From positions 1 through 40,479 of the forward strand of contig NZ_QGKS01000173.1 in NCBI RefSeq assembly GCF_003172935.1: 40,479 nt of DNA, given 5' to 3'. Position 1 is the first letter of the stretch; each line of letters begins with the position of its first letter. Under the pieces are notes generated by a model that searched no databases, was not told the origin of the DNA, and was given only the letters and a program-made list of their open reading frames with translations. This DNA is from Micromonospora sicca (GTDB lineage Bacteria; Actinomycetota; Actinomycetes; Mycobacteriales; Micromonosporaceae). Shown piece by piece: positions 8,841 to 16,583 of the stretch. The position numbers and the translations under genes were made by a program.

Positions 8841-9776
8841 TCAGGTGGCCGGGCGGAGCAGCGCCTCGGTGATCTTCTGGCAGTTCTTCATGCCGTACTC
8901 GTAGCCCATGTTGATCGGGTAGCGGACCATCACGCCCATCGTCCAGGTGTCGCCGATGGCGAGGCAGTTGATGTGCATCTCCTGCTCCCGCGTGCGGTCG
9001 ATCCAGCCGTTCTTGATCGCGATGGTCTTCTGCTCGGCGGCCGGGAACGCCTTGCGGATGCCGAAGTCGCCGACGCCGCGGACCAGCCGCATCTCGTTGA
9101 GCAGCCACTTCGTCCACTTCGGCCCGGCGGCCCGGCCGTCCGAGATGCACAGCCCCAGCCGCGCGGTGTCCCGGGGGGAGAGGTTCGTCCGGCTCCAGCC
9201 GCCGTCCGCGGCCACCTTGCTGTCGGTGAGCTCGCAGGTCGAGAGCAGTCGCTTGATCGAGGCCGACCGGCCGACGTTGTTGTAGAACTGCTCGGCCCGG
9301 GTGTTGTCGCTGTCCCGGATGATCTGGGTGGCGTCGGCGAGCTTGGCGCTGCTCGGGGTCTGCCCGGCCTCGTCCGCCCGGCGCAGGTAGTCGGCGACGA
9401 TCCACGACTTGATCATCGAGGCGGTGGTGCTGGTCTCACCCATGTTCTTGGAACCGATGATCTCGCCGGTCCGCTTGTCCAGCACGCTCCAGGCGTACCA
9501 GCCCTTGATGTCGAGGTCGAGATCCTGGGCCTGGAACGGCAGCGGCTCCAGGGAAGGGGACGGCGACGGGGTCGGCTGGGATCGGCTGCTGCGGTCGGTG
9601 GCCGCGCTGGTGGACCGGCCGGGCGACCCGGCCGAGTGCGAGCTGGCCGTCGGGCGCAGCGGGGAGCCGGGCACCACCCGGAGCGAGACGAGCACCAGTC
9701 CGACCAGGATGACGGCGACCGCGCCGTACATGAGCGGCCGGTGGTCGTTGCCCGGACGGCGCCGGGTGCCAGCCAT
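8841..9776 (-). CDS. Membrane-anchored serine-hydrolase/beta-lactamase-like protein (paralogue 2)
   Basis: The 311-residue protein has a cytoplasmic Arg-rich start, one membrane segment (about 17-31), a Ser/Pro/Thr linker (40-80) and an extracytoplasmic domain of class A beta-lactamase/PBP type. Motif 1 SxxK is S120-M-I-K123, motif 2 resembles SDN (S156-D157-N158), and motif 3, usually KTG, is K255-N256-G257. Such proteins act on peptidoglycan or are inactive relatives; the Thr-to-Asn change at motif 3 and no clear Glu166-type omega loop make a working beta-lactamase doubtful. Cysteines at about 181, 210, 271 and 299 may form disulfides. The ATG at 9776 shares its A with the stop codon of the upstream paralogue (TGATG), so the two are translationally coupled. 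Confidence 0.82.
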   Translation of the reverse strand: MAGTRRRPGNDHRPLMYGAVAVILVGLVLVSLRVVPGSPLRPTASSHSAGSPGRSTSAATDRSSRSQPTPSPSPSLEPLPFQAQDLDLDIKGWYAWSVLDKRTGEIIGSKNMGETSTTASMIKSWIVADYLRRADEAGQTPSSAKLADATQIIRDSDNTRAEQFYNNVGRSASIKRLLSTCELTDSKVAADGGWSRTNLSPRDTARLGLCISDGRAAGPKWTKWLLNEMRLVRGVGDFGIRKAFPAAEQKTIAIKNGWIDRTREQEMHINCLAIGDTWTMGVMVRYPINMGYEYGMKNCQKITEALLRPAT

Positions 9777-10726
9777 CAGAGCTTCCCGACCGGCTGCTGC
9801 GGCACCTTCAGGGCCGCGCCAGGCTGCGGGGTGACGAGCTGGGTGGTGACGCTGGCGCAGACCTTGGCGCCGTACGCCAGGCCGAGCTTCTGCGGGTAGC
9901 GCATCATCACCGCGAGGGTCCACTTGTCGGTCACCGCGAGGCAGTTGACGTGCCACTGGACGTCCGCCCAGAGCATGGTGAACCCGTTCTTGATGCTGAC
10001 CGGTCCCTGCGCCTTGATCTCGTCCGGCAGGCCGTCGATGATCCCCCACCGGCCACCGCCCTGGGTGGTCTGCTGGTCCTCGACGTCACCCCGGACCTTG
10101 GTCATCTCGCTGAGGACGAAGCTCGTCCACTTCCGTCCGGCGGCGGTGCCGTCACCGATGCAGTCACCCATCCGCACCGCGTCCTGCGGCGACATCTGGG
10201 TGTACGCCCACTTCGCCTTGGTCGGCTCGATCTTCGTGTCGGTCAGCTTGCACATCTTGATCAGCCGCTCCAGCACTGGCCGGCGCCCGCCGGCGTTGTA
10301 GAGCGACTCGGCGGAGATGTCGTTGCTGTCCCGAATGGCGGTGACGATCTGCTTCTTCCGGGTCGCGCTCAGCGGCTTGTCGCCGAGTTGCCGAAGGTAG
10401 TCGGAGACGATCCACGCCTTCATCATCGACTCGGTCGAATTGGTCGCGGTCATGTTCTGCGCGCCGCTGATCTCCCCGGTCTTCCGGTCCATCAGCGCCC
10501 AGGAGAAGAACTTCCCCTTGAAGTCCACCGAGACCGGGCCGGCGGCCAGGGTCGGCGGGGGCGGTGTGGTGGGCGCGGGAGCGGGCACGTTCTCCCCGCC
10601 GCCGATGCCGCCGATGCTGGCGAGGGCGCTCCCACCGGAGAGGCGGGCGTACGCGGCGGGCACCAGCATGACGCCACCGAGAAGGACCGCCACGATGGCG
10701 AGCACCATGGTCACGCGAGGTCGCAT
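9776..10726 (-). CDS. Membrane-anchored serine-hydrolase/beta-lactamase-like protein (paralogue 1)
   Basis: This 316-residue protein is the first gene of a two-gene operon and a clear paralogue of the next one. It has a membrane segment (about 6-26), a Gly/Pro/Thr linker (30-62) and the same extracytoplasmic domain. SxxK is S100-M-M-K103 and motif 3 is K246-N247-G248, again with Asn for Thr. Motif 2 is S134-N135-D136, the reverse of the normal SDN order. Shared blocks include the W-x-L-MD/LD-RKTGEI region (about 76-86) and the C-terminal HVNCLAVTDKWTLAVMMRYP region. The changed motif 2 suggests either altered catalysis or a non-catalytic partner of the downstream paralogue. GGAG lies 11 nt before the ATG at 10726. 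The location is outside the cytoplasmic membrane. Confidence 0.82.
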   Translation of the reverse strand: MRPRVTMVLAIVAVLLGGVMLVPAAYARLSGGSALASIGGIGGGENVPAPAPTTPPPPTLAAGPVSVDFKGKFFSWALMDRKTGEISGAQNMTATNSTESMMKAWIVSDYLRQLGDKPLSATRKKQIVTAIRDSNDISAESLYNAGGRRPVLERLIKMCKLTDTKIEPTKAKWAYTQMSPQDAVRMGDCIGDGTAAGRKWTSFVLSEMTKVRGDVEDQQTTQGGGRWGIIDGLPDEIKAQGPVSIKNGFTMLWADVQWHVNCLAVTDKWTLAVMMRYPQKLGLAYGAKVCASVTTQLVTPQPGAALKVPQQPVGKL

Positions 10727-10853
10727 GAGTGGGTGAGCTCCAGATGTCTGGCCGGGGGGACCGGCTTTTCCGAATGGGTACGGCCTGATCGCCGGGGCCG
10801 GGGGAATGGCCGTGAGCCGGTGGCGATCGTCAGCAGCCGATCGGTGTGCCGGG

Positions 10854-10867
10854 GGAAGTCTACTTCC
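10854..10867. promoter_or_regulatory. 14-bp palindrome, possible operator
   Basis: GGAAGT and ACTTCC are perfect 6-bp arms with a 2-nt centre (CT), midway in the divergent region, about 130 nt before the hydrolase gene start. No known regulator site is recognised. Confidence 0.35.
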
Positions 10868-11046
10868 GGACAGGCCCGACGCCAGGATCTGCCGCCTGTG
10901 AACTCGCCGTGAAGGCGGGGCAATCTGCCGCTATGCCGCCGTTGGGAGGATTCCCCCTCCCGCAGTGGCCCAACTCACAGGTTTGCGCAGGTCGGCGGCT
11001 CTCACTGGGAGCGGTCAGCCGGCGACGGAAGGTGTGGCCGGTTTCC

Positions 11047-11087
11047 TGTTACACCCTCTGGTGTCATCGGTCGCGAGCTGTAACACT
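11047..11087 (+). promoter_or_regulatory. paaA promoter with overlapping inverted repeats
   Basis: TGGTGT (11059-11064), a 17-nt spacer and AACACT (11082-11087) precede the ATG at 11094 by 6 nt, suggesting a leaderless transcript. TGTTACA (11047-11053) pairs with TGTAACA (11079-11085), and inside it ACACC (11051-11055) pairs with GGTGT (11060-11064). These could be operator half-sites for a phenylacetate-responsive repressor; no such regulator gene is adjacent. Confidence 0.4.
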
Positions 11088-11093
11088 GGCCTC

Positions 11094-12164
11094 ATGTATG
11101 GCAACGACTTCTCCGCGCCGGACGACGCGCCCGGCGGTGGCCTGCTCGGCGAGGTCGAGGCGGCCGAGGCGGCGCTGCGGGAGGCCGCCGCCCGGGCCCG
11201 GCGCGGCGGGCCGGCCCCTGACGAGGACCTCGAGGCGTACTTCGCGGACGTGATCGACGCCGATCAGAAGATCGAGCCGCGCGACTGGATGCCCGAGGCG
11301 TACCGGAAGACGCTGATCCGGCAGATCGCGCAGCACGCGCACTCCGAGATCATCGGGATGCAGCCCGAGGGGAACTGGATCAGCCGCGCCCCCTCGCTGA
11401 AGCGCAAGGCCATCCTGCTGGCCAAGGTGCAGGACGAGGCCGGCCACGGCCTCTACCTCTACGCCGCGGCGGAGACCCTGGGGGTCAGCCGGGACGAGCT
11501 GGTCGAGCTGCTGATCAGCGGCCGGCAGAAGTACAGCTCGATCTTCAACTACCCGACGTTGACCTGGGCCGACGTGGGCGCGATCGGCTGGCTGGTGGAC
11601 GGCGCGGCGATCGTCAACCAGGTCCCGCTCTGCCGCTGCTCCTACGGGCCGTACGCCCGCGCGATGATCCGGGTCTGCAAGGAGGAGTCGTTCCACCAGC
11701 GCCAGGGGTACGAGATCCTGCACACCCTGGCGCACGGCACCCCCGGGCAGAAGGCGATGGCCCAGGACGCGGTCGACCGCTGGTGGTACCCGTCACTGGC
11801 CATGTTCGGGCCGCCGGACGGAGACTCGACCCACTCGGCGCAGTCCATGGCCTGGAAGATCAAGCGATTCTCCAACGACGACCTGCGGCAGCGCTTCGTG
11901 GACATGTGCGTGCAGCAGGCCGAGATCCTGGGCCTGCGCATCCCCGACCCGGACCTGCGCTGGAACGACGAGCGCCAGGCGTACGACTACACCCAGCCCG
12001 ACTACGACGAGCTGATGCAGGTGATCAAGGGCAACGGGCCGTGCAACCGGCAGCGGATGGAACACCGCCGCCGCGCCCACGCCGACGGCGCCTGGGTGCG
12101 CGAGGCCGCCGCCGCGTACGCCGCGAAGCGGTCGGCGAACAACAAGGAGAAGGTGGCCGCGTGA
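11094..12164 (+). CDS. paaA: 1,2-phenylacetyl-CoA epoxidase, catalytic subunit PaaA
   Basis: PaaA is the diiron oxygenase subunit of the PaaABCE complex, which epoxidises phenylacetyl-CoA, the entry to aerobic phenylacetate breakdown. The 356-residue protein carries the expected diiron helices: D114-E115-A-G-H118 and K196-E197-E198-S-F-H201 provide the ExxH pairs, with further carboxylates upstream (about E85). It is slightly longer at the N-terminus than the E. coli protein, by an acidic Ala-rich segment (residues 1-45). ATG 11094 sits 6 nt after a -10-like AACACT and is the first start giving family-like sequence; a start at 10965 would run through the promoter. Its stop overlaps the paaB start by 4 nt. 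Confidence 0.95.
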   Translation: MYGNDFSAPDDAPGGGLLGEVEAAEAALREAAARARRGGPAPDEDLEAYFADVIDADQKIEPRDWMPEAYRKTLIRQIAQHAHSEIIGMQPEGNWISRAPSLKRKAILLAKVQDEAGHGLYLYAAAETLGVSRDELVELLISGRQKYSSIFNYPTLTWADVGAIGWLVDGAAIVNQVPLCRCSYGPYARAMIRVCKEESFHQRQGYEILHTLAHGTPGQKAMAQDAVDRWWYPSLAMFGPPDGDSTHSAQSMAWKIKRFSNDDLRQRFVDMCVQQAEILGLRIPDPDLRWNDERQAYDYTQPDYDELMQVIKGNGPCNRQRMEHRRRAHADGAWVREAAAAYAAKRSANNKEKVAA

Positions 12165-12448
12165 GCAGGGAATCGTCGCCTCTTTGGGAGGTCTTCGTCC
12201 GGGCCCGGCGCGGGCTGTCGCACACCCACGTCGGCAGCCTGCATGCCCCCGACGCGGAGCTGGCCCTGCGCAACGCGCGGGACGTCTACACCCGCCGTCA
12301 GGAGGGCGTCTCGATCTGGGTGGTGCCGGCGGCCGCGATCACCGCGTCCAGCCCGGACGAGAAGGACGCCTTCTTCGAACCGGCGGCCGACAAGGTCTAC
12401 CGCCACCCCACCTTCTACGAGGTCCCGGACGGGGTGGCCCACCTGTGA
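12161..12448 (+). CDS. paaB: 1,2-phenylacetyl-CoA epoxidase subunit PaaB
   Basis: This 95-residue protein matches PaaB in length and sequence: [20 protein letters not shown] at about residues 7-26, the [19 protein letters not shown] block (31-49), and [13 protein letters not shown] followed by [14 protein letters not shown] at the C-terminus. PaaB is a small non-catalytic subunit that bridges the PaaA-PaaC heterotetramers of the epoxidase. It starts with GTG inside the stop codon of paaA (GTGA overlap), with AAGGAG 11 nt upstream, and ends in the same kind of overlap with paaC. Translational coupling should help keep subunit amounts matched. Confidence 0.93.
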   Translation: MSRESSPLWEVFVRARRGLSHTHVGSLHAPDAELALRNARDVYTRRQEGVSIWVVPAAAITASSPDEKDAFFEPAADKVYRHPTFYEVPDGVAHL

Positions 12449-13170
12449 CCGGCTCCTTCGACTTCGTCCTCTCCCTCGGCGACGACGCGTTGATCGCGGC
12501 GCAGCGGCTCGGCGAGTGGACCTCCCGCGCGCCGGAGATGGAGGAGGACATCGCCCTGGCGAACATCGCCCTCGACCAGCTCGGCGCGGCCCGGCTGCTG
12601 CTGACGTACGCGGGTGAGCTGGAGGGCGCTGGCCGGGACGAGGACGCGCTGGCGTTCCTCCGCGACGACCGGGAGTTCCGCAACTGCCTCCTGGTCGAGC
12701 TGCCCAACGGCGACTTCGCGGTCACCATGGCGAAGCTGTTCTTCCTGTCGGCGTACCAGTTGCCGCTCTACACCGCGCTGGCCGGTTGCGCCGACGAGCG
12801 GCTGGCCGCGATCGGGGCGAAGGCGCGCAAGGAGTCGGCGTACCACCTGGACCACGCCGCGCTCTGGGTGAAGCGGCTCGGCGACGGCACCGAGGAGTCG
12901 CACCGCCGGATGCAGGCCGCGGTCGACGAGGTCTGGCCGTACACCCATGAGCTGTTCGCGGCGGACCCGGCGGCGCCGGTCGACCCGGCCACCCTGCGGG
13001 CCGACTTCGACGCCACGGTCTCCACCGTGCTCGCCGAGGCGACGCTCACCCGGCCCGAGACCGGCTGGACGCCCGGTGGTGGGCGGGACGGCGTGCACAC
13101 CGAGCACGTCTCCTACCTGCTGGCCGAGATGCAGGTGCTGCACCGGGCGCATCCGGGGGCGAAGTGGTGA
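12445..13170 (+). CDS. paaC: 1,2-phenylacetyl-CoA epoxidase, structural subunit PaaC
   Basis: PaaC is the ferritin-like partner of PaaA; it has the same fold but no longer binds the catalytic iron pair in characterised examples. The 241-residue protein shows the family's helical blocks: FDFVLSLGDDALIAAQRLGEW (about 5-25), EEDIALANIALDQLGAARLLL (33-53), KESAYHLDHAALWVKRLGDGT (about 131-151) and HTEHVSYLLAEMQVLHRAHPGA near the C-terminus. It starts with GTG at 12445, overlapping the paaB stop by 4 nt (GTGA). All of this agrees with a complete, functional epoxidase gene set in one transcript. Confidence 0.93.
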   Translation: MTGSFDFVLSLGDDALIAAQRLGEWTSRAPEMEEDIALANIALDQLGAARLLLTYAGELEGAGRDEDALAFLRDDREFRNCLLVELPNGDFAVTMAKLFFLSAYQLPLYTALAGCADERLAAIGAKARKESAYHLDHAALWVKRLGDGTEESHRRMQAAVDEVWPYTHELFAADPAAPVDPATLRADFDATVSTVLAEATLTRPETGWTPGGGRDGVHTEHVSYLLAEMQVLHRAHPGAKW

Positions 13171-13643
13171 CCGACCCCAGGGCGGCCGCGGCGGCGGTGG
13201 TGGACCCGGAGATCCGGGTCATCACCATCGACGAGCTGGGCATCCTGCGGGCGGTCGAGGAGAACCCGGCCACCGGCCGGGTCGTCGTCACCATCACCCC
13301 CACCTACACCGGCTGCCCGGCGATGGACGTGATCCGGGCGGACATCCGCCGGGCGCTCGCCGCCGCCGGCCACCCGGACGCCGAGGTCCGTACGGTCTAC
13401 AGCCCGGCCTGGAGCACCGACTGGATCTCCGACAGCGGCCGGGCGAAGCTCGCCGCCGCCGGCATCGCCCCGCCGGCACCGGTCAGCGCCGGCAACGTCG
13501 TGCCGCTGACCCTCGCCGTGCGCTGCCCGCGCTGCGGCTCCCCGGAGACCGAGCAGGTCAGTCGCTTCGGTTCCACCGCGTGCAAGGCGCTGTGGCGCTG
13601 CCGCTCCTGCTCCGAACCCTTCGACCACCTGAAGGCGCTGTGA
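13167..13643 (+). CDS. paaD: Phenylacetate-CoA oxygenase assembly protein PaaD
   Basis: PaaD is an accessory protein thought to help assemble the iron-sulfur or diiron parts of the epoxidase. The 158-residue product has an N-terminal MIP18/DUF59 domain (about residues 10-95) with VVDPEIRVITIDELGILR and TPTYTGCPAMDVI, and a C-terminal Cys-rich domain with CPRCGS, a single Cys in STACKALW and CRSC, a likely metal site. GTG at 13167 is preferred because it overlaps the paaC stop by 4 nt like the other junctions of this operon. A GTG one codon earlier (13164) is equally close to the GGGGG upstream, so the start could be one residue longer. Confidence 0.9.
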   Translation: MTDPRAAAAAVVDPEIRVITIDELGILRAVEENPATGRVVVTITPTYTGCPAMDVIRADIRRALAAAGHPDAEVRTVYSPAWSTDWISDSGRAKLAAAGIAPPAPVSAGNVVPLTLAVRCPRCGSPETEQVSRFGSTACKALWRCRSCSEPFDHLKAL

Positions 13644-14749
13644 CTGTCACCATCACCCGACCGGTCCGTCGCCGGCCGGCCTTCCACCCGCTTCCCGTGG
13701 CCGCCGTCGACCGGCTCACCGACGACTCCGTGGCGGTCACCTTCGCCGTGCCGGCGGAGCTGCGGGAGACCTTCGCGTTCTCCGCCGGCCAGCACCTGAC
13801 CGTGCGGCGCACGGGTGCGGGCGGGGAGGACGTGCGGCGGTCGTACTCGATCTGCTCCACTCCGGACGACCTGGCCCGGCACGGCCGGCTGCGGATCGGG
13901 GTGCGGGAGATCCCCGGCGGCGCCTTCTCCGCGTTCGCCTGCGGTGCGCTGCGCGGCGGCGACACCGTCGAGGTGCTGCCCCCGTTGGGGCACTTCACCA
14001 CGGCGTTCGCGCCCGACCGGGTGCGCCACTACGGCGCGGTGGTGGCCGGTTCCGGCATCACCCCGGTGCTCGCGCTGGTCGCGACCGCGCTGGCCGTCGA
14101 GCCGGCCAGCACCTTCACCCTGGTGTACGGCAACCGCACCGCCAACACGGTGATGTTCGCGGAGGAGCTGGCGGACCTGAAGGACCGCTACCCGACCCGG
14201 CTGCACCTGGTGCACGTGCTCTCCCGCGAGCAGGGCGAGTCGCCGCTGCTGTCGGGGCGGATCGACGCCGACCGGCTGGGCCGGCTGCTGGACACCATCG
14301 TGCCGGGCGACGCGATCGAGGAGTGGTTCCTCTGCGGCCCGTACGGGATGGTGGTGGACGCGAAGGCGGTGCTGACCGGCCGTGGGCTGGCGGAGCCGGC
14401 GGTGCACACGGAGCTGTTCCACGTCGACGCGCCGCCGGAGCCGGTGCGCCGCCCGGGCGACGAGCCCGGCGCGGGGGCCGAGGTGACGATCGTGCTGGAC
14501 GGCCGCTCGTCGAACTTCACGATGGGCCGTGACGAGCGGGTGCTGGACGCCGCTCTCAAGGTCCGCGGCGAGCTGCCGTACGCCTGCAAGGGCGGCGTCT
14601 GCTCCACCTGCAAGGCGAAGGTCGTCTCCGGCGAGGTGACCATGGCCCGCAACTACGCACTGGAGCCGGACGAGGTGGCCGCCGGCTACGTCCTCACCTG
14701 CCAGTCGAGCCCGGTCACCGACAAGCTGACGGTCGACTACGACGCGTGA
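13640..14749 (+). CDS. paaE: 1,2-phenylacetyl-CoA epoxidase reductase subunit PaaE
   Basis: PaaE passes electrons from NADPH through FAD and a [2Fe-2S] cluster to the PaaA diiron centre. The 369-residue protein has an FAD domain with RRSYSICS (about 66-73), an NAD(P) domain with GSGITPVLAL (137-146) and LCGPYGMV (231-238), and a C-terminal plant-type ferredoxin domain with cluster ligands C316, C321, C324 and C354. All four are present and the length is as expected. GTG 13640 lies in the stop of paaD (GTGA), giving four consecutive 4-nt overlaps in paaABCDE. Other paa genes (paaK ligase, paaG, paaZ) are not in this window. Confidence 0.95.
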   Translation: MTVTITRPVRRRPAFHPLPVAAVDRLTDDSVAVTFAVPAELRETFAFSAGQHLTVRRTGAGGEDVRRSYSICSTPDDLARHGRLRIGVREIPGGAFSAFACGALRGGDTVEVLPPLGHFTTAFAPDRVRHYGAVVAGSGITPVLALVATALAVEPASTFTLVYGNRTANTVMFAEELADLKDRYPTRLHLVHVLSREQGESPLLSGRIDADRLGRLLDTIVPGDAIEEWFLCGPYGMVVDAKAVLTGRGLAEPAVHTELFHVDAPPEPVRRPGDEPGAGAEVTIVLDGRSSNFTMGRDERVLDAALKVRGELPYACKGGVCSTCKAKVVSGEVTMARNYALEPDEVAAGYVLTCQSSPVTDKLTVDYDA

Positions 14750-14819
14750 TCCCTGGGCGGCTCGCGTCGAAGGTTGCGCTGGGTGACGGCCGCGGTCGAG
14801 CGTGACATCCCCTGTTCCG

Positions 14820-14946
14820 GCCTTTGCTCTGCTTCAGCAGAGGCAACACCGCCCTGATCAGCTCTTCTCTCCTTGACCGCCCGGCATGACGAGAAGAGCC
14901 CGCTTACTTTGGGTGGCTGTTGCGTATGTTGAAGCAGAGCAAAGGC
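14820..14946. repeat. 127-nt nested inverted repeat of unknown nature
   Basis: GCCTTTGCTCTGCTTCA (14820-14836) and its exact reverse complement (14930-14946) are 17-bp outer arms. Inside are GCAACA (14843-14848) with TGTTGC (14918-14923) and GCTCTTCTC (14861-14869) with GAGAAGAGC (14891-14899), all sharing almost the same centre near 14880-14883. A smaller hairpin CTCTGC-TTCA-GCAGAG lies in the left arm. Possible readings are a structured RNA or terminator, a miniature inverted-repeat element, or a repetitive palindrome. It is not a tRNA and contains no transposase. Confidence 0.7.
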
Positions 14947-15061
14947 GGCGGATCGGGGTGTCGGAGCGGATGCCGGCGTAACGCCCCGTGGCCCTGGCAG
15001 GACCGAAGGCCGAGGACGTCACATCGGGCGGCCGCGCGTCGCCGGGTCGGAACCGGCGACG

Positions 15062-15067
15062 TAGGCT
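15062..15067 (+). promoter_or_regulatory. Possible -10 element of mqnC (leaderless)
   Basis: TAGGCT fits TANNNT and ends 7 nt before the GTG at 15075. The CGGGGGC between could also serve as ribosome site for the alternative GTG at 15081. Confidence 0.4.
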
Positions 15068-15074
15068 CGGGGGC

Positions 15075-16265
15075 GTGACGGTGAGCCGGGAGATCGACGA
15101 CATCCTGCAGCGCGGCGCGGACGGCGGGCGCATCACGCCCGAGGAGGCCCTGCTGCTCTACACCGAGGCGCCCTTCCACGCGCTCGGCGAGGCGGCGGAC
15201 GCGGTGCGCCGGCGGCGCTACCCGGACAACATCGTCACCTACCTGATCGACCGCAACATCAACTACACGAACGTCTGCGTGACGGCGTGCAAGTTCTGCG
15301 CGTTCTATCGGGCGCCGAAGCACAAGGAAGGGTGGACCCACCCGACCGAGGAGATCCTGCGCCGCTGCGGCGAGGCGGTCGAGCTGGGCGCCACCCAGGT
15401 GATGCTCCAGGGTGGCCACCACCCGGACTACGGCGTCGAGTACTACGAGGAGCTCTTCTCCTCGGTGAAGAAGGCGTACCCGCAGCTCGCCATCCACTCC
15501 ATCGGCCCGAGCGAGATCCTGCACATGGCCAAGGTCTCCGGCGTCAGCCTCGACGAGGCCATCGCCCGGATCAAGACAGCCGGCCTGGACTCGATCGCCG
15601 GGGCCGGCGCGGAGATGCTGCCGGACCGCCCGCGCAAGGCGATCGCCCCGCTGAAGGAGTCCGGGGCGCGCTGGCTCGAGGTGATGGAGCTGGCGCACCG
15701 GCAGGGCGTCGAGTCCACCGCGACGATGATGATGGGCACCGGCGAGACCAACGCCGAGCGGATCGAGCACCTGCGGATGATCCGCGACGTGCAGGACCGC
15801 ACCCAGGGCTTCCGGGCCTTCATCCCGTGGACGTACCAGCCGGAGAACAACCACCTGAAGGGCCGCACCCAGGCCACCACCCTGGAGTACCTGCGGCTGG
15901 TCGCGGTGGCCCGGCTCTTCTTCGAGACGGTGCCGCACCTGCAGGCCTCCTGGCTGACCACCGGCAAGGATGCCGGCCAGCTCGCCCTGCACATGGGCGT
16001 GGACGACCTCGGCTCGATCATGCTGGAGGAGAACGTCATCTCCTCCGCGGGCGCCCGGCACCGCTCCAACCTGCACGAGCTGATCGGGATGATCCGCTCG
16101 GCCGACCGGATCCCGGCGCAGCGGGACACCCTCTACAACCGGCTCGCCGTGCACCGCACGCCGGCCGACGACCCGAGCGACGACCGGGTGGTCTCGCACT
16201 TCTCCTCGATCGCCATTCCGGGTGGCGGGGTCGGGAAGTCGCTCCCGCTCGTCGAGGTCAACTGA
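15075..16265 (+). CDS. mqnC: Cyclic dehypoxanthinyl futalosine synthase
   Basis: MqnC is the radical S-adenosylmethionine enzyme that closes the second ring of the naphthoquinone head by converting dehypoxanthine futalosine to its cyclic form. The 396-residue protein has the radical-SAM cluster motif C68-V-T-A-C72-K-F-C75 and characteristic blocks VMLQGGHHPDYGVEYYEELF, SIAGAGAEMLPDRPRKAI and the MMMGTGETNAERIEHL region, with IPWTYQPENNHLKG later. GTG 15075 is chosen because a TAGGCT -10 lies 7 nt upstream, suggesting leaderless initiation; GTG 15081, two codons later, has better spacing (7 nt) from the GGGGG. The gene is followed by a strong 17-bp hairpin. Together with mqnA it shows that this organism uses the futalosine pathway. 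Confidence 0.95.
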   Translation: MTVSREIDDILQRGADGGRITPEEALLLYTEAPFHALGEAADAVRRRRYPDNIVTYLIDRNINYTNVCVTACKFCAFYRAPKHKEGWTHPTEEILRRCGEAVELGATQVMLQGGHHPDYGVEYYEELFSSVKKAYPQLAIHSIGPSEILHMAKVSGVSLDEAIARIKTAGLDSIAGAGAEMLPDRPRKAIAPLKESGARWLEVMELAHRQGVESTATMMMGTGETNAERIEHLRMIRDVQDRTQGFRAFIPWTYQPENNHLKGRTQATTLEYLRLVAVARLFFETVPHLQASWLTTGKDAGQLALHMGVDDLGSIMLEENVISSAGARHRSNLHELIGMIRSADRIPAQRDTLYNRLAVHRTPADDPSDDRVVSHFSSIAIPGGGVGKSLPLVEVN

Positions 16266-16583
16266 CCCCTGCCCGCGACGTCCCGCGCGGTCGACCGTCC
16301 CGAGCCGCAGGGCGGTCGGCCGAACGGTCAGGGTTCGGCGCGGGGAGTGGCGGTCGTGATCGCGTGCCGCTAACGTGCCGGCTCGTAGCTTCCTTCGCCG
16401 CACGGCGAGCTCTCCACGATCGTCCTCCATCGGCCCGCGAGGGCCGTTCACATAACGCACGGCAGCAGGGGCGGGATGGGTCACCATCCCGCCCCTGCTG
16501 TCCCTTCCGGTCGTGACGTCCGCTCCGCCCGGCGACGGGTACCCGTCCACCGTTGGCTGGGGACCGGCTGGCAGAGTGGAGGG
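16266..16583. other. Intergenic region between mqnC and menG
   Basis: No gene is supported in these 318 nt. The only strong signal is the hairpin at 16463-16500; the menG promoter should lie after it (TTGGCT at 16553-16558 and CAGAGT at 16572-16577 are weak candidates with a short 13-nt spacer). Confidence 0.65.
16463..16500. terminator. Strong 17-bp terminator-like hairpin after mqnC
   Basis: CAGCAGGGGCGGGATGG (16463-16479) pairs perfectly with 16484-16500 around a 4-nt loop (GTCA). It lacks a T-tract, as many actinobacterial terminators do, and lies about 200 nt after the mqnC stop and 83 nt before menG. Confidence 0.75.

Larger units (their letters stand above)
10727..11093. other. Intergenic region between divergent hydrolase and paa operons
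   Basis: This 367-nt stretch has no convincing gene. It must hold promoters for both directions. Visible signals are CCAGA-TG-TCTGG near 10740-10751, the palindrome GGAAGT-CT-ACTTCC at 10854-10867, and the repeat-rich paaA promoter at 11047-11087. Confidence 0.7.
14750..15074. other. Intergenic region between paaE and mqnC
   Basis: This 325-nt stretch has no supported gene. Its main content is the nested inverted repeat at 14820-14946, then the mqnC promoter. The remaining 14750-14819 and 14947-15061 show nothing I recognise. Confidence 0.7.

Noticed and set aside
10965..11093. An upstream start for paaA at 10965
   Set aside because: It would translate through the promoter-like region and inverted repeats, and the added residues do not resemble PaaA.
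14820..14946. A tRNA or riboswitch in the nested repeat
   Set aside because: There is no cloverleaf with acceptor, anticodon and T-arm geometry, and no known riboswitch core; only nested complementary arms are visible.
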